DNA of 64,000 nt from Bathynomus jamesi (lineage: Eukaryota; Arthropoda; Malacostraca; Isopoda; Cirolanidae), in contig JAJOZX010007472.1 in assembly GCA_023014485.1 (NCBI GenBank), positions 62,001 through 126,000 on the forward strand. The letters run 5' to 3'. Below are positions 22,103 to 34,143 of the stretch, piece by piece; position 1 is the stretch's first letter, and each line of letters opens with the position of its first letter. The translations under genes and the position numbers were made by a program. The notes beneath the pieces are model-generated. The model was not told where the DNA came from. It saw only the letters and a program-made list of their open reading frames with translations, and made no database searches.

Positions 22103-22919
22103 TGTTTCTGAAAGACAATAAAGGATATTATTAGACTATAAGTGAAGTTTCGTTTATGGTACATGTTTTATGTAAATCACCCCTTTAGGGTGCATCAAAC
22201 GCCCTTAGGTTCTTGGATTTTAATGTCTATTCTCTCAAATGTTATGTAAATCACCCCTTAGCAACTCTATATTAAAAGAAACAATGTAAGTAGTCAACTG
22301 GTTGGTAAATAAAAAAAATAGATATTTTTACATAGCGCGGCCCCCGAAAATTGCCGCGAAAATATAAAAGTGACCGGTGGCCACCCAGGACCACCTCCGA
22401 TTTAATTAATTTTTGGCATACACACTTCTAGCAACAAGTGTAACATTTGAGAGAATAGACATTAAAATCCAAGAACCTAAGGGCGTTTGATGCACCCTAA
22501 TGCACAACCTTGTAGAGTCTGCCTCGCCGGATTCGTGCGGTTATCAAGGCCAGAGGCGCCGTCACACGTTATTAGGTACATTCTGAGAGGGGCGACTAAT
22601 TTTTTGTCCGGTGTGCTTATATATATATATATATTTTGTGTGCGTGTGTGTAGTATATTGTTATAATGTTTCAGACCAACAAAGACCCTAGGATCCACTC
22701 CTGGCTGATCTACCTAACTGTGGTTGTAGTTGTGTATTGTGCATGTGGGTGGGTTCCAAATCACAGAAACATTAATTTTACTACCTTAAACTATACCCAA
22801 TCTATCAACGTGTGTGTTTAATTGATTTTTAAACATGTTTATAGACGTGCTACTAATTACTTCTACCAGCAAACTATTCCAGCTATTTACTATTCTGTGT
22901 AAAAAAAGTTTTTGGAAAC

Positions 22920-24250
22920 TGGTCTCAAACCTTCTACTTTTCAACTTACACCCATTATTTCTAGTTCTATTATATGTGATATTTCAAAAAAGCTATCTCT
23001 ATTTACATTATTGAACCCATTCATAATTTTAAAAACCTGGATTACATCACCCCTTAGCCTCCTAGTCTCGATTGTAGTCAATTTTAACTCCTTAAGCCTA
23101 TCTTCGTACGACTTCCACCTAAGTGATGGAATCATCTTAGTTGCTTGTCTTTGAACTCTTTCGATTTTATGTATATCTTTGTGCATATGCGGATTCCAAA
23201 ATTGGATCGCGTACTCCAAATGGGGTCTAACATGATTTATAAAGAGGAACAATAATAATGTGCGATTTGTACTAAAAATTCCTAGCTATAAAACCTAGCA
23301 CCTTGTTCACATTATTGACTGCTGCTGTACTTTGTTTCGCCACACTTAAATCACCAGTGACTATAACTCCCAAGTCTTTTTCCTGTTCTATGCTTGCCAA
23401 CTCCTTCCCTGACATACTATATGCAAACTATATGTGAAATTTTGCACTTATCAATGTTAAATCTCATTTGCCATGTGACTGACCAATCCACGATTTTATT
23501 CAGATCTTCCTGGATTTTACGTCTATCTTCATTTATTGCCCTACCACCCAACTTTGTGTCATCCGCAGACTTTGAAACTGTACTGACTAGGCCAACATCT
23601 AAATTCTTAATATATATAAGAAAAAGCAAGGGGCCCAATACAGAACCCTGAGGAACGCCGCTTGCCACTCGCTACATTAGCCCAAAATGACTCTGCTCCA
23701 TCAATGACCACCCTGTTTCCTACCTCGCAACCTCTCTTCTATCCAATTTATTACTACACCCCTGATTCCATGAGCCTTAGTGTTTTCAACGAGTCTTTTG
23801 TGAGGTATGGTGTCAAAATGCTTTTTGAAAATCGAAATACACTACATCTACTGCCTGATGACTTATCGTAAACTTCAACCACGCTTTGAAAAAATTCTAA
23901 AAGATTAGTTAAGCAAGATTTGTTTTGCCTAAAACTGTGCTGTGTATTTCTAACCAAGTGTTTGCCTATATGATCCCTAATTATTGATAACAGTAGCTTA
24001 CCTACAACAGATGTTAAATTGACCTATAATTTCCTGCTGCACCTTTATCGCCTTTCTTAAAAATAGGTGTTACATTTGCTAACTTGAAATTATCTGCTAT
24101 GCACCCCTCAGAAATAGATGCATTAAAAATCTTAGCAGCACAACAATGCTTTCTTTTAATTCTTTTAGTTGTATGGGATATATGGGATTTGGCCCCAGTG
24201 ATTTATGCATTTTCATTTTATCACTATAGCGCATTACCTCCCTTTCACTA
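22920..24250 (-). pseudogene. CR1-type LINE reverse transcriptase
   Basis: The RT blocks are present: NVTPIFKKGDKG (about 24065), QHSFRQNKSCLTNLLEFFQ (about 23940), YFDFQKAFDTIPHKRLV in a shifted frame (about 23848), GVPQGSVLGPLLFLIYIKNL (about 23660) and SADDTKL (about 23570). The residue before the ADD triad is Ser in place of the usual Phe or Tyr. The thumb segment is HVRPHLEYAIQFWNPH with RVQRQATKMIPSL (about 23235-23130). Confidence 0.88.
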
Positions 24251-25098
24251 TTCACAATATTATTTAAAGTATTACCAGTGTCAAAAGGTATTTTCTATGA
24301 CTGTAGGGATATGGGTCATTCCATGTCAGTTCAATGGAATTTGGGGTAAAAAAAAATGTGACCATCACAGATTTTTTTGAAAAATGGCACACTTACAGAT
24401 CTCGGTGAGAAAAACAGAATGGCACTTGTTTCAACACTAGGTCATATGGTTCCGGAGATATGGCCATTCGAATTTTGTAAAAAAAGGTCAATTTCCAAGG
24501 TCATAACATATTTCAACATGAAATATCTCGGCTCCTATTGCACTTCCAGAGACCATTTAAACACTATTTTAAAGCTTTTAAGCAGATCTACAACTTTGTT
24601 TTTATTCATATTTTACCTCGGTGGTAAAAAAAAAAAAGTTGCTCTTATTTTTTACCTGACCTTGTGTAGGTCATTTGATGTCACAACCGATTTTCTTCTT
24701 TTACCCAATTTTGGGTACACATGTCCACCTTAACTTAGAACAAGATTTTTAGTGTTGATTAAGTTAGTATAGACACTACAGCCATTTCAGTGGACCATAC
24801 CTACCTCCATTTTGACCAAGTACCTTTTTCCACCAAACTTTGGAGTGCCATTTCTTTGGAACTGTTTGAGCTAGAGTGTTGAGCAAAGTACCATTAGCTT
24901 TGTTTTACTGAGCTCTATAATGTCTGCTATTTTAAAGACAATTTGCCTTTTAATATGTATATTAAAATAACCTATTCCTTTATTTTTACCAATTGAGTTA
25001 AAGAACTGATTCTTGTCTAGCTGGGTGAAACCATGAAAAAAGAGGCATCAACTTAACTTTATTTTTAAAGAAGGCAATTATTAGGTATTTACAATATT

Positions 25099-25732
25099 TT
25101 ATTTTTTTCTTTCCCGCCTACCATCAGCTCCTTTTACAGAAACATAGTCTTTCAACCCTGGCATTTGTCTACTCACATCTGGTGAATGATAGAAGTCAAT
25201 TACTTTGGCAGCAGTTTCACTATTCAGGCATTTCCCCAAACGCGGATTAGGAGTTGAAAGCACTCCCTTCTCCCTCACCAAACTCTCTGCTTGCCTAGCC
25301 ATGTAATCGGAGCACTTAAATTCTTCTCTGATCTTTACTTGTGTCCATCTTTTTGGTAGGATAGTAAGAATTGTCAGTTTTTCACTTTGACTTGTCACTT
25401 GATTAAATTTCTCTCTTAGTTGTTGGAGAATCTCCAGTTCTGTATCATCTGAGTCACTGCATGAAATTGGTTGTTTAGTTGCAAATTCAAGCTTTCTTTT
25501 CACAACTACTACTACTACTACTACTACTACTATTTTTCCTCAACTTTCTCTCTGCGTAACCAGCGCTGTCAGAAAGTTTACATGGTTTTATTGGGGTCTC
25601 ATCAAGTGTGGTCAATGAAGCATTGAATTTACTAAGCTCATACTGCATTTGAACTACATCTCCAATGGTTTCTAGCTCAGATGGGGCACTTGAGGTCGAT
25701 GGTGATTTTTCAGGTGGTTCACATTTGGGCAT
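25099..25732 (-). pseudogene. Protein fragment of the GGGTCATTCC element, copy 1
   Basis: Two frames on the - strand. The upstream one (25732-25487) ends in a serine run encoded by a triplet microsatellite. The downstream one (25503-25099) reads LTILTILPKRWTQVKIREEF then STPNPRLGKCL and SRQMPGLKDYVSVKG. It aligns with 30085-30350 of the larger element on the + strand (ILTVLPKSWSIKK, SEPNPKFGKVL, MPGKKDFVLL). Only this N-terminal part is present, so copy 1 looks non-autonomous. Confidence 0.75.
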
Positions 25733-26636
25733 TGGGGATGGATGATTTGCTAGTATATTTCAACAGGTTGCACATGCTTTATGATTATTTGTTAGTTTCA
25801 ATTCAGGATTTTGATCAATCAAATTTTGTCAATGCACGAATGCCTTTTTTCACTTTTCCTTTGTGTTTTTTAAATGGGTCACAACAGAACGTGCCCATAT
25901 TCAAACTGCTGAAAATTGAAATCCATGTTTATCTAAAAAGGAAAAAAACCATATGTAGCTTAAAAGCCAGGGTTGGGTTCAATTACACAAAATGGAAACA
26001 ATTACAATTTTTTTTATTTTTCTTCAAATTAATTAGTATTATACTTCACAATTTCAAGATCAATTGCAATTACAATTAATCTTGTCTGAATCAATTACAA
26101 TTACACAAATATAACTATCTATTCTATATCTAATATATATCTAACTATAACTAAATAAACTATTGAAGGTTTATTTTCATTGGATGATGTATGACTGCCA
26201 GATCTAGGGGTATAATTTTTAACAATTGACTTTAATTGATCAATTACATCAGTTATAGCTGATTTACAGGTTGGAATAAATACAGATGCCAAAAAAATTC
26301 TTGCTCCAAGGTTTAAATAAGCTTATTTTCACATGGGTACATACTGTTGTACACAATGAATAAATACACAGTTAAGTAGTTCTATTAAAATTCATCTAAC
26401 TCTTAAAACAACTTATTCTATAGGGTAGTTAGTACCTATAGCCTAGTATAAGGTACTTATATACGTACATAGCTTTACCTTTAAACAGGATAGCATGTTC
26501 GAAGTTCTTCACACTTTTGAATGTCCAAATAAATTATGTATGTAATTTAAATTACCTATATTATATAATTCTCTGAAATATATAAAAAAAAAATAATTTA
26601 TAATAGTGCCAGATGCTTATTTGACCAAATAACTGG

Positions 26637-26652
26637 GTTAGGTTAGGTTAGA
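26637..26652 (+). repeat. Short TTAGG-type repeat
   Basis: GGGTTAGGTTAGGTTAG contains three tandem copies of GTTAG/TTAGG, the arthropod telomere unit. It sits inside the copy-1 element and is too short to be a telomere relic with certainty. Confidence 0.5.
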
Positions 26653-27310
26653 TAATTACCGATTTTTTTAAAAATTAGCAGACATTATATATATCAGTAA
26701 GAAAAATCTAATTGTATTTTTATCAACACTCTAGCTCAAACAGTTCCAAAGATACGGTGCTCCAAAGTTTGGTGGAAAAAGGTACTTAGTTAAGGTAGAC
26801 AGGTTAAGGTAGACATGTGTACCCAAAATTGGGTGAAAGGAGAAAAAATCGGTTGTGACATCAAATGACCTACACAAGGTCAAAGGTAAAAAATAAAACT
26901 TTTTTTTTACCACTGAGGTAAAATATGAATAGAAACAAAGTTGTAGATCTGCTTAAAAGCTTTAAAATAGTGTTTAAATGGTCTCTGGAAGTGCAATAGG
27001 AGCCGAGATATTTCATGTTGAAATATGTTATGACCTTGGAAATTGACCCCCTTTTTTTTTTACAATTTGAATGGCCATATCTCCGGAACCATATGACCTA
27101 GAGTGTTGAAACAAGCGTCATTCTGTTTTTCTCACTGAGATCTATAAGTGTGCCAATTTTCAAAAAAATCAGTGATGGTCACGTTTTTTTCACTGTTGAA
27201 CTGACATGGAATGACCCATATTCGTTACATCTTCTATTGTAAAAACTGACGTAAAAAATTCATTTAGCAGTGTATAGTAGCCATTTGCTTGTTTTCAGAA
27301 ACTAGCTGTG

Positions 27311-28420
27311 TCAGAATTTTTCAATGGCCCCAAGACACTTTACTGGATTCCTATTATTGACATATTGAAAGAATCGCTTGGGGTTTTCTTTGCTGTCACA
27401 AGCTATGGAGATTTCAAAATCATGCTTGGACTTTTTTATTACGCTTTTTGCTTCACGCCTTAGAGATATGTAGTTGTTTCGTAACCACAAATTGTCTTTA
27501 TCGCACTTATGTAGCCTATAAGCCCTATCTCTACTCCTTATAATATCCCCTACTCTAGAGGTAAACCACAAGGGCTTGTTATTTACTTTCGCACACTTAA
27601 TCTTGTATGGTACACATTCCTCATTTATAGTCCTAAATATTGTTTCAAACGATTCTGACATTAGTTTTGCATTGGAGATCCCCATTACGTTTCCTCAATT
27701 GACGTGTGACAATTCATTTCTAAATTTACAAAAGTCTACATGCTGGAAGTTAGGAATTTTAGTCAAGTTAACTGGTTTTGAGTGACTTACTGAGAGGACA
27801 AACTCTACCATATTGTGATCACTATTGCTTAAGAGTTCTGTTACTTGAAGATCAGTAATTAGCCTATCGTCCGTAGTTATTACTAAATCTAAAATACTGT
27901 TGAACCTTGTAGGTTCACCAACCTTTTGAATAAGATAGTTGTCCTCGAGAAAATTAACTGAATGATTACCTTCCGCGTCTCATTGTATTGTAATCCACAT
28001 TGGCACAATTAGTCACCCATAACTAAGGCCTGCTCATTACCTATTATTCTCTTAAGTTCACGATATAACGCTTCATCTGTATCAGCTGTTTGATTAGGGG
28101 GCCTTATATAATGGCAACAAGAAGTTTGAAATCGTTCAATTTAAGTTCTGCTATAGTCGAATCTATCAATTCTGGAATTCTGTGCTTTACTTCTATAACG
28201 TTCGCAATATTATCTTTGACATGCAACATTCTACAGACTATCTTACTCTGTTTTAACAAAAAGTCTATAACTTAATTTCATACTCCCTACAAGTCAGGTG
28301 TTTCAGTGCTAGCCACTATTCATTTATTGCAATTAAATCATTAGTTTTTATCAAGCAATTAAGAAATTGTTTTTTATTTCGTGGGCTACAAGCATTTAAG
28401 GATAGAACCTTCAAATTGTT
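27311..28420 (-). pseudogene. CR1-type LINE endonuclease C-terminus and linker
   Basis: On the - strand near 28400 there is LKVLSLNACSPRNKKQ, an endonuclease N-terminal core. NSDHNMVEFVLSVSHSKPVN (about 27828) carries the conserved SDHN motif. The linker KPLWFTSRVGDIIRSRDRAY (about 27572) precedes NPKRFFQYVNNR, typical of CR1/L2 ORF2. The reading frame is broken between these blocks. Confidence 0.82.
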
Positions 28421-28554
28421 TGTAACCACGATACCTTCGCGCGTGCAAGGGAATTTTAAGAAAATTACGCCGGGACCATTCGAGTTAGGCAGCCTGAAAA
28501 GAAGAAACAGTATTATGAAAGTCTTCCTAAACGCGCAGCTCCAACGTCATTAAG

Positions 28555-28558
<4 letters not shown>

Positions 28559-28624
<66 letters not shown>
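28559..28624. repeat. (TA)n microsatellite
   Basis: A pure TA array of about 66 bases abutting the 5S-like sequence. Confidence 0.95.
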
Positions 28625-28625
<1 letters not shown>

Positions 28626-28627
<2 letters not shown>

Positions 28628-28713
28628 GCTATGTCGTGGCCAATGTCGTAACACCGCTTCCTGGAGATCAGCGAAGTTAGGCGACATTGGGTCTGGGTAG
28701 TAGTTGGATGGGA
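28626..28713 (+). pseudogene. 5S rRNA-like sequence, left part
   Basis: The segment GATCAGCGAAGTTAGGCGAC followed by TAGTTGGATGGGAG matches the internal control region of eukaryotic 5S rRNA (GAAGTTAAGC, then AGTACTTGGATGGGAGACC). The sequence is cut after GGGA by the element at 28714 and resumes at 34144. Rejoined, its length is close to that of 5S rRNA. Several substitutions at the ends suggest a 5S-derived SINE head or pseudogene. Confidence 0.75.
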
Positions 28714-29438
28714 GGGTCATTCCATGTCAAATCAGACACATGGGCAAAAAAAATGTCAACCATCTCCGATTTTGTTTATACTTAATACACTTAAGGACCC
28801 TTATGAGAAATGTAGATACCCAAAATTTCAGACATCTGTGACCTCAGGGTGCCGAGATATGGTCACAAAAGTTGACCTTTTGACCAGATTTTTTCGAAAT
28901 TTAATATCTAAATTGTCATATCTCCGCTTCTACTGGACCGATTTACTTCATTTTGGTGTCATTTTAAAGCTTGAAAGGAGTAGAATCTTTTGTCTATCTT
29001 GAAATGTATCTCATAAATGATTCACAAAAAAGTTATAGAAGTTAGAAATATTTGAACTTGAGTAAAAAAAAAAAAATACCGATTTTTTAAAAATTTTTGT
29101 CCCAAGATACCTCTATCCAAGCACAATATTGTGTAACAATTTCATTATTCTCTGGCAAATACTTTAGAAAATATAGCACTTTCAGTGTGACGAATTTTTA
29201 AAAAAAATATAAAAAAATGACAGAAAATGAAAAATCTTTGCTCTTCCTATGGAGTGATGTGGAGTAACTTTTATTTTTGAAAGTATAGCACTATGACAAA
29301 TAAAAGAACTAATTGAGAGCTGTAAATTTGACACGTCCTATTAGGTATACCTATTTTTGTATGTTATTTGTATGCAAACATTAACTCCTAGTACAAATAA
29401 CTGTTTTATGTGTACATGTACTTTTTTCTTTTTTTCAG

Positions 29439-31970
29439 ATCTTTTAGGAAACTATAAAATAAATCATCTATATGTAATATATTCAGAAATTCCTAGCCGG
29501 GTACCTATTCTATTTCAATTAGGAAATTTTGAAATGGATTCGCTTAATTTAAGAAGAAAATGTGCTGATCCTTTCAATGAGCATCAAGAGAAATGGCGAA
29601 CTAAGCGACTAAGAGTAGTTTCACCTGAAATAATCATTAAGCGTCCTGATCTTCAATTAACTGCAAATCATAGACTATGTAATCCGTGCAGAATTCTTGT
29701 TGATAAAATATTAAAAGAAAATACTGAAAATTCAGACAGTGACTCATCTCATCCCTCTGGCTCTGTCATATCCAAAAGACCACTTGAACTTGTGTCATCA
29801 GGGTCAGGCTCAAGTTCAGCGTCTCTAACAGTAAATTTTGAATTAGCGACGCTGAATAGTTCATTAAAAGAAATAGGAGAGAGTCCAATTAAAAAACAAA
29901 TTAGATACTCAAAAGGCATATGGACTGAAAAAATTTAAACGAGTTAAAGATACGTTCAAAAGAAAAATAGAAGCTGCTAGTGGGAAAACTATAGTTGAAG
30001 AGGAAGAAACATCACAGGAAGAAAAGGATTATAAAGAAATTTTAGACCAGCTAAAAGAAAAATTTAATGATTCAAGCACTAAAAGAAGTGAAAAAATTAA
30101 AATTTTAACAGTTCTGCCCAAAAGCTGGAGTATTAAGAAAAATATGCCAAGAATTCAATACTACCAAGCACACTGCATGCATTGCCAAGAAAATGGTAGA
30201 AAGTTCTGGAATTTTGTCAGAACCAAATCCAAAATTTGGGAAAGTTCTGGAAATGGGAATAGAAGATTCGGTTAAAAAAATTTATTTAAATGAAAACATA
30301 AGTAAATTAATGCCGGGTAAAAAAGATTTTGTTTTATTAACGAACAAGGTCAAAGGGAACATAAACAGAAGCACCTCCTTCTCTGTAACTTAAGAGGCAT
30401 ATGAGGCTTTTAAAAATAAAACCCAAGGATGAAAATTGGATTTAGTAAATTTGCCTCGTTAAGGCCTAAACAATGTGTAATTGCGGGCGGATCTGGTACG
30501 CACTCAGTATGCGTTTGTGTTATCCACCAAAACCTAAAACTTATGTTCATTGAGGCAAAAATTGATAAAATTACAGAGCCTAAAATCAGTCACGTCCACC
30601 AATTGTTACCTTCCCTAATGCGCAATCCTCCCTCGCAAGTATGTTGCCTAATGGAATGTAATCTCTGTGGTGATACCACCTATTTAACCACTCGGCTCCA
30701 AACGTTATTCGATGAAAATTATGTTGACAACATTCAATTCAAAAAATGGACCAACACCGATAGGTCAAATTTAGAATTGATGCAGTTGTCTACAGATGAT
30801 TACATAGAAGAATTTTGTGAAAAATCGAAGCAGTATCAGGTAATAATAACAATAATTTGATAATACTTATTGAATATATCATGTATAATTATTACAAAAT
30901 CATATAAAAATAATATATCTTGTTGACAAAATAACCTTGTACTAGAATATCATTTGAAGAATCCAATGAAATAAAGGCCGAATTTTAATTAGTTTTAACA
31001 AAAAAATGATATATCTACAAGCCCTTCTAAATTCTAATTTACATACTTACTTTCAGATCCATGATTTCCTAACAAATATGCAATCAAACTACTATCAGGA
31101 TAAGAAAACATCATTGGAAAACGATGAAGTTTTGGCTGTGTGCGACTTCTCAGAAAATTATTCAGCTATTCTCCAAGATGAAGTTCAGTCGTTCCATTAT
31201 AACAACCAAATGACTACTATTCATCTGTTCATTCTATATTTCAAGGCCCAAGGAAATCTAAAGAACTTAAATTTTGTAATTATTTCAGAATGTAATGACC
31301 ACAATGTTGTGGCGGTTCCTTTTTCAACGCCACCTGTGTAAATTTATAGAAGAAAAAATTCCATTCATAAAAAAAAAATGTTTTTCGCACGGATGTGCTG
31401 ACCAATACAAAAATTGTAAAAATTTCCTTAACCTCCGTTACATTAAAAAGGTTTTTAATTTGGAAGCGGATTGGAATTTTTTCACAAAGTCGTGGAAAAG
31501 GACCATGCGATGGATTGGGGGGCACTATTAAAAGATTAGCTGCAAAAGCAAGCCTCCAAAGACCATATGATAACCAAATAATAACACCCCGAAATTTGTT
31601 TGAATTTTGCTAACTGTAACATTAAAAACATAAATTTTTAATTTTTAAAAATTGAAGACCATCAAAGAGAAGAAGAATTTTTAAAAGACCGAAATTCAAA
31701 AGCCAAAACTGTTTCCGGAACTCTAAAATTGTACCATGTGAAATCAACAGAATCCAGAGAGGTGAAGGTGTCATTCTTACACCCTCATGGTCCCAATCCT
31801 TCGTTTTTCTATCCCCAACATCCCAGATATTTTGACAATAAGATTTTCAAACGTCATCAGGAAAGTCGATGTAATGACGAGAAACGGGAGTGTGTACAAT
31901 TTAGTAAACGAAGACGTACCAAAAGTCTCTAAATCTCATAAAGAATTACTTCAAAGAAAGATAACCTAAA
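29439..31970 (+). pseudogene. Putative transposase gene of the GGGTCATTCC element, intron-containing and broken
   Basis: After a strong acceptor (TTTTTTTCAG at 29438) the frame reads MDSLNLRRKCADPF (29534). It continues with a cysteine pair in CNPCRI and an acidic/Ser-rich region, then the ILTVLPKSW, ILSEPNPKFGK and MPGKKDF blocks. IGFSKFASLRPKQCVIAGGS with THSVCVCVIHQN follows near 30435. A GTAATA donor at 30839 and a TTTCAG acceptor at 31056 join to AVCDFSENYS (about 31135), CADQYKNCKNF (about 31398) and GPCDGLGGTIKRLAAKASLQ (about 31503). These three Asp-bearing blocks could be catalytic; that is inference. Several frameshifts are present. I recall homologues as uncharacterised multi-copy invertebrate proteins. 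Confidence 0.7.
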
Positions 31971-32308
31971 GTACCTATTTAAATTTAGAATTTTCAAATT
32001 AACAACCATCTAACTCATGCTATATACCAATAATTTAATGTAATCACTAGCAATTCGCTTTCATAATTTCTCTCTCTATTTTTGGATTTAGTCAATAATT
32101 TTTCTTTATGTAACAAACTTTAATTATTTTTACAGATTAACAACAACTAAAGGGGATCACAAAATTTTACAAGGCAAGATCTCTCTTCAACTGGGCTGAT
32201 GAAAATATTAAATTCGATTCAAATAAATTCAAACATGTTATTCTTCTAGAATAAGTGCTAAAATTACTAGAAAGTACCATACTCAAAACAAATTAATTAG
32301 TTTTTATA

Positions 32309-33519
32309 CAGGGTATACATAAAGTCAGGATCTATTTTTGTGAAGCACTTGGAAATTATATGGAATTCAATCATAAAATGATAGTGGTAACATTTATTAA
32401 ATAATTAAGAGTAGGATTCGATGTGACGCCCATCAGTATCCCTGCACAGCTCAAATCGTTCCGCAGCATTTCTAAACACATTCTGGAGCATTTGCGGGGT
32501 TATCTGCAGCAGTTCGTATACGTGTACGTAAGTTTTCAAGACTCGTAATCTTCGTCTGATAGACGTGCGATTTGATAAAGCCCCATGCAAAGAAATGTAA
32601 AGGGGTTAAATCTGGTGATCTCACTGGCCAAGGTCTGTTGCTTCCGCGTCCGATCCAGCGATTTGTTAAAACGTCCATTTAGATAATCCTGAACAATTTT
32701 GGCATAGTGACAAGGAGCACCATCATGTTGATAGACGACGGTACTAACAATCCTATCCCCAATCAGCTGAGGTTCAAGGAATTGCTGCAACATGTCCAGA
32801 TAAATAAGCCCCGTAACTGTAGCTTCAGCAAAGAAAAAAGGACCATAAACCTTAAATTTTGTTAAACCCATCCAGACATTAACTTTAGGTGAGTCTCTCT
32901 CCCAATTTTGGACGAAATCATTCGGTCTTTCATCTGCCCAAATTCAACAGTTATGGCGATTTACTTTTCCACACGTATGGAAAGTGGCTTCATCACTAAA
33001 GAGAATGTTGTCCATTAAATTATCACTCCAGATTTGTTCTACGGGATCAGCACACACAGCACTTCGTCGAGGGAAGTCTTCCTCATGTAAATCATGTAAA
33101 ACCTGCAAATGATAGCTTTTCTTCTGCAAATTAACTTTCAGAATTTTGTGCACAGATGACGTCGGGAGGCCGAGTCTGTGTGATGCAGCACGAACGGACG
33201 TACGTGGCTCCTCGGTGATAATTCCGCGTACTGCATTCACGGTAAGATCTGACATACACCGTCGTCCTGATCTTGCTTCATCATTTACAGATCCCGTTCG
33301 TTTAAATTTGTTCACCAATTTTCATATTGTCTTGTTTATTGGCCCCGGCTTATGAAATCTTCTCCTAAACTTCTCTCTGATGTCATTGTATTTCTTTCCC
33401 TCGATTCGCCAAATTACTATTGCCACACGCTCTTCTGTATTCATTCTAAGGGCTTCTCAAAAGAAAAATAGAAAAATAATTATTTCACAAAAATAGATCC
33501 TGACTTTATGTACACCCTG
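32309..33519 (-). mobile_element. Mariner-type element inserted in the GGGTCATTCC transposon
   Basis: The ends are CAGGGTATACATAAAGTCAG at 32309 and the imperfect complement finishing CACCCTG at 33519, flanked by TA. The inverted repeats are about 36 bases. A nearly full-length but broken transposase lies on the - strand. Confidence 0.9.
32402..33444 (-). pseudogene. Mariner transposase, degenerate, third catalytic Asp replaced
   Basis: Starts MNTEERVAIVIWRIEGKKYN at 33444. An in-frame TGA follows at about 33324. The helix-turn-helix, NILFSDEATFHTCGKVNRHN (first Asp, about 33005) and YQHDGAPCHYAK (second Asp, about 32740) follow. A frameshift near 32660 leads to RSPDLTPLHFFAWG, where His stands at the position of the third catalytic Asp, and another leads to a normal C-terminus. 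Spacing is near 40-41 residues, so it resembles the DD41D group. The copy is inactive. Confidence 0.85.
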
Positions 33520-34143
33520 TATATGTTTGTAAAATTTTAGAAAAATCTCCCCTACATAGACAAAAATAGGTACACCTATAGGTGCCAAATTTAAAGCTCC
33601 AAATTAGTTATTTTATTTGTCATAATACTGTATATACTTTCAAAAAAAAAAAAAAAAAAAAAGTTTTCATTTTTTTTTTTTAATTTGTCACACTGAAAGT
33701 GCTATATTTTTTCAAGTATTTGCCAGAGAATAATTAAATTTTTACACAATGTTGTGCTTGGGTAGAGGTACCTTGAGACAAAAAAAAAAAAAAAAACTTT
33801 TTTTTTTATTCGTTCAAATATTTCCAACTTCTATAATTTTTTAGGAATCATTTGAGATATATTTCAAGATAGACAAACGATTCTACTCGTTTCAAGCTTT
33901 AAAATGACAAAAATGAAGTAAATCGGTCCAGTAGAAGCCGAGATATGACAATTTAGATATATTAAATTTCGAAAAAAATCTGGTTGAAAGGTCAACTTTC
34001 GTGACCTTATATCTCGGCACCCTGAGGTCACAGAGTTGTGAAATTTTGGGTATCTACATTTCTCATAAGGGTCCTTAAGTGTACTAAGTATAAACAAAAT
34101 CGGAGACGACATTTTTGGTGTCTGATTTGACATGGAATGACCC

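Larger units (their letters stand above)
19470..22499 (-). mobile_element. hAT-like element with perfect 8-bp target duplication
   Basis: The ends are TAGGGTGCATTAAACGCCC (19470) and GGGCGTTTGATGCACCCTA (ending 22499). They are flanked by identical ATGCACAA at 19462-19469 and 22500-22507. The uninterrupted Tc1 copy has this octamer only once. The terminal inverted repeats extend to about 145 bases, and an extra reversed copy of the right end lies at 22186-22247. Eight-base duplication points to the hAT group. The coding region is on the - strand. Confidence 0.85.
18681..22617 (+). mobile_element. Tc1-like element, copy 1, interrupted by a 3-kb insertion
   Basis: The ends are AGCACACCGGACAAAAAATT at 18681 and its complement ending at 22617. 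The host element occupies 18681-19469 and 22500-22617. The rest is the inserted element at 19470-22499. The same Tc1 family recurs uninterrupted at 37562-38507. Confidence 0.9.
24313..27217 (-). mobile_element. DNA transposon with GGGTCATTCCATGTCA ends, copy 1
   Basis: Begins GGGTCATTCCATGTCAGTTC at 24313 and ends with the complement at 27217. It is flanked by ATAT on both sides (24309-24312 and 27218-27221). The inverted repeats reach several hundred bases (about 24313-24960 and 26700-27217). It lies inside a CR1-type LINE whose domains resume on either side. Four-base target duplications occur in the Sola superfamily among others; the superfamily is not proven here. Confidence 0.85.
22700..28480 (-). 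mobile_element. CR1/L2-type LINE, degenerate, split by an insertion
   Basis: Endonuclease and linker fragments at 27311-28420 and RT fragments at 22941-24250 are collinear on the - strand. They are separated only by the element at 24313-27217. The order, together with the ATAT duplication, shows a single LINE cut by a later insertion. Many stops and frameshifts make it inactive. Confidence 0.88.
28714..34143 (+). mobile_element. DNA transposon with GGGTCATTCCATGTCA ends, copy 2 (larger)
   Basis: Starts GGGTCATTCCATGTCAAATC at 28714 and ends with the complement at 34143. The flanking GGGA (28710-28713 and 34144-34147) is duplicated in a 5S-like sequence where GGGA would occur once. The inverted repeats cover several hundred bases (about 28714-29260 and 33580-34143). 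The interior codes on the + strand for a protein that shares blocks with copy 1. A mariner is inserted at 32309-33519. Confidence 0.88.

Noticed and set aside
28090..28275. Small + strand open frame in the CR1-type LINE
   Set aside because: It is antisense to the endonuclease region of the LINE.
31280..31525. Coding region on the - strand
   Set aside because: Shadow of the + strand transposase-like frame carrying CADQYKN and GPCDGLGGT.
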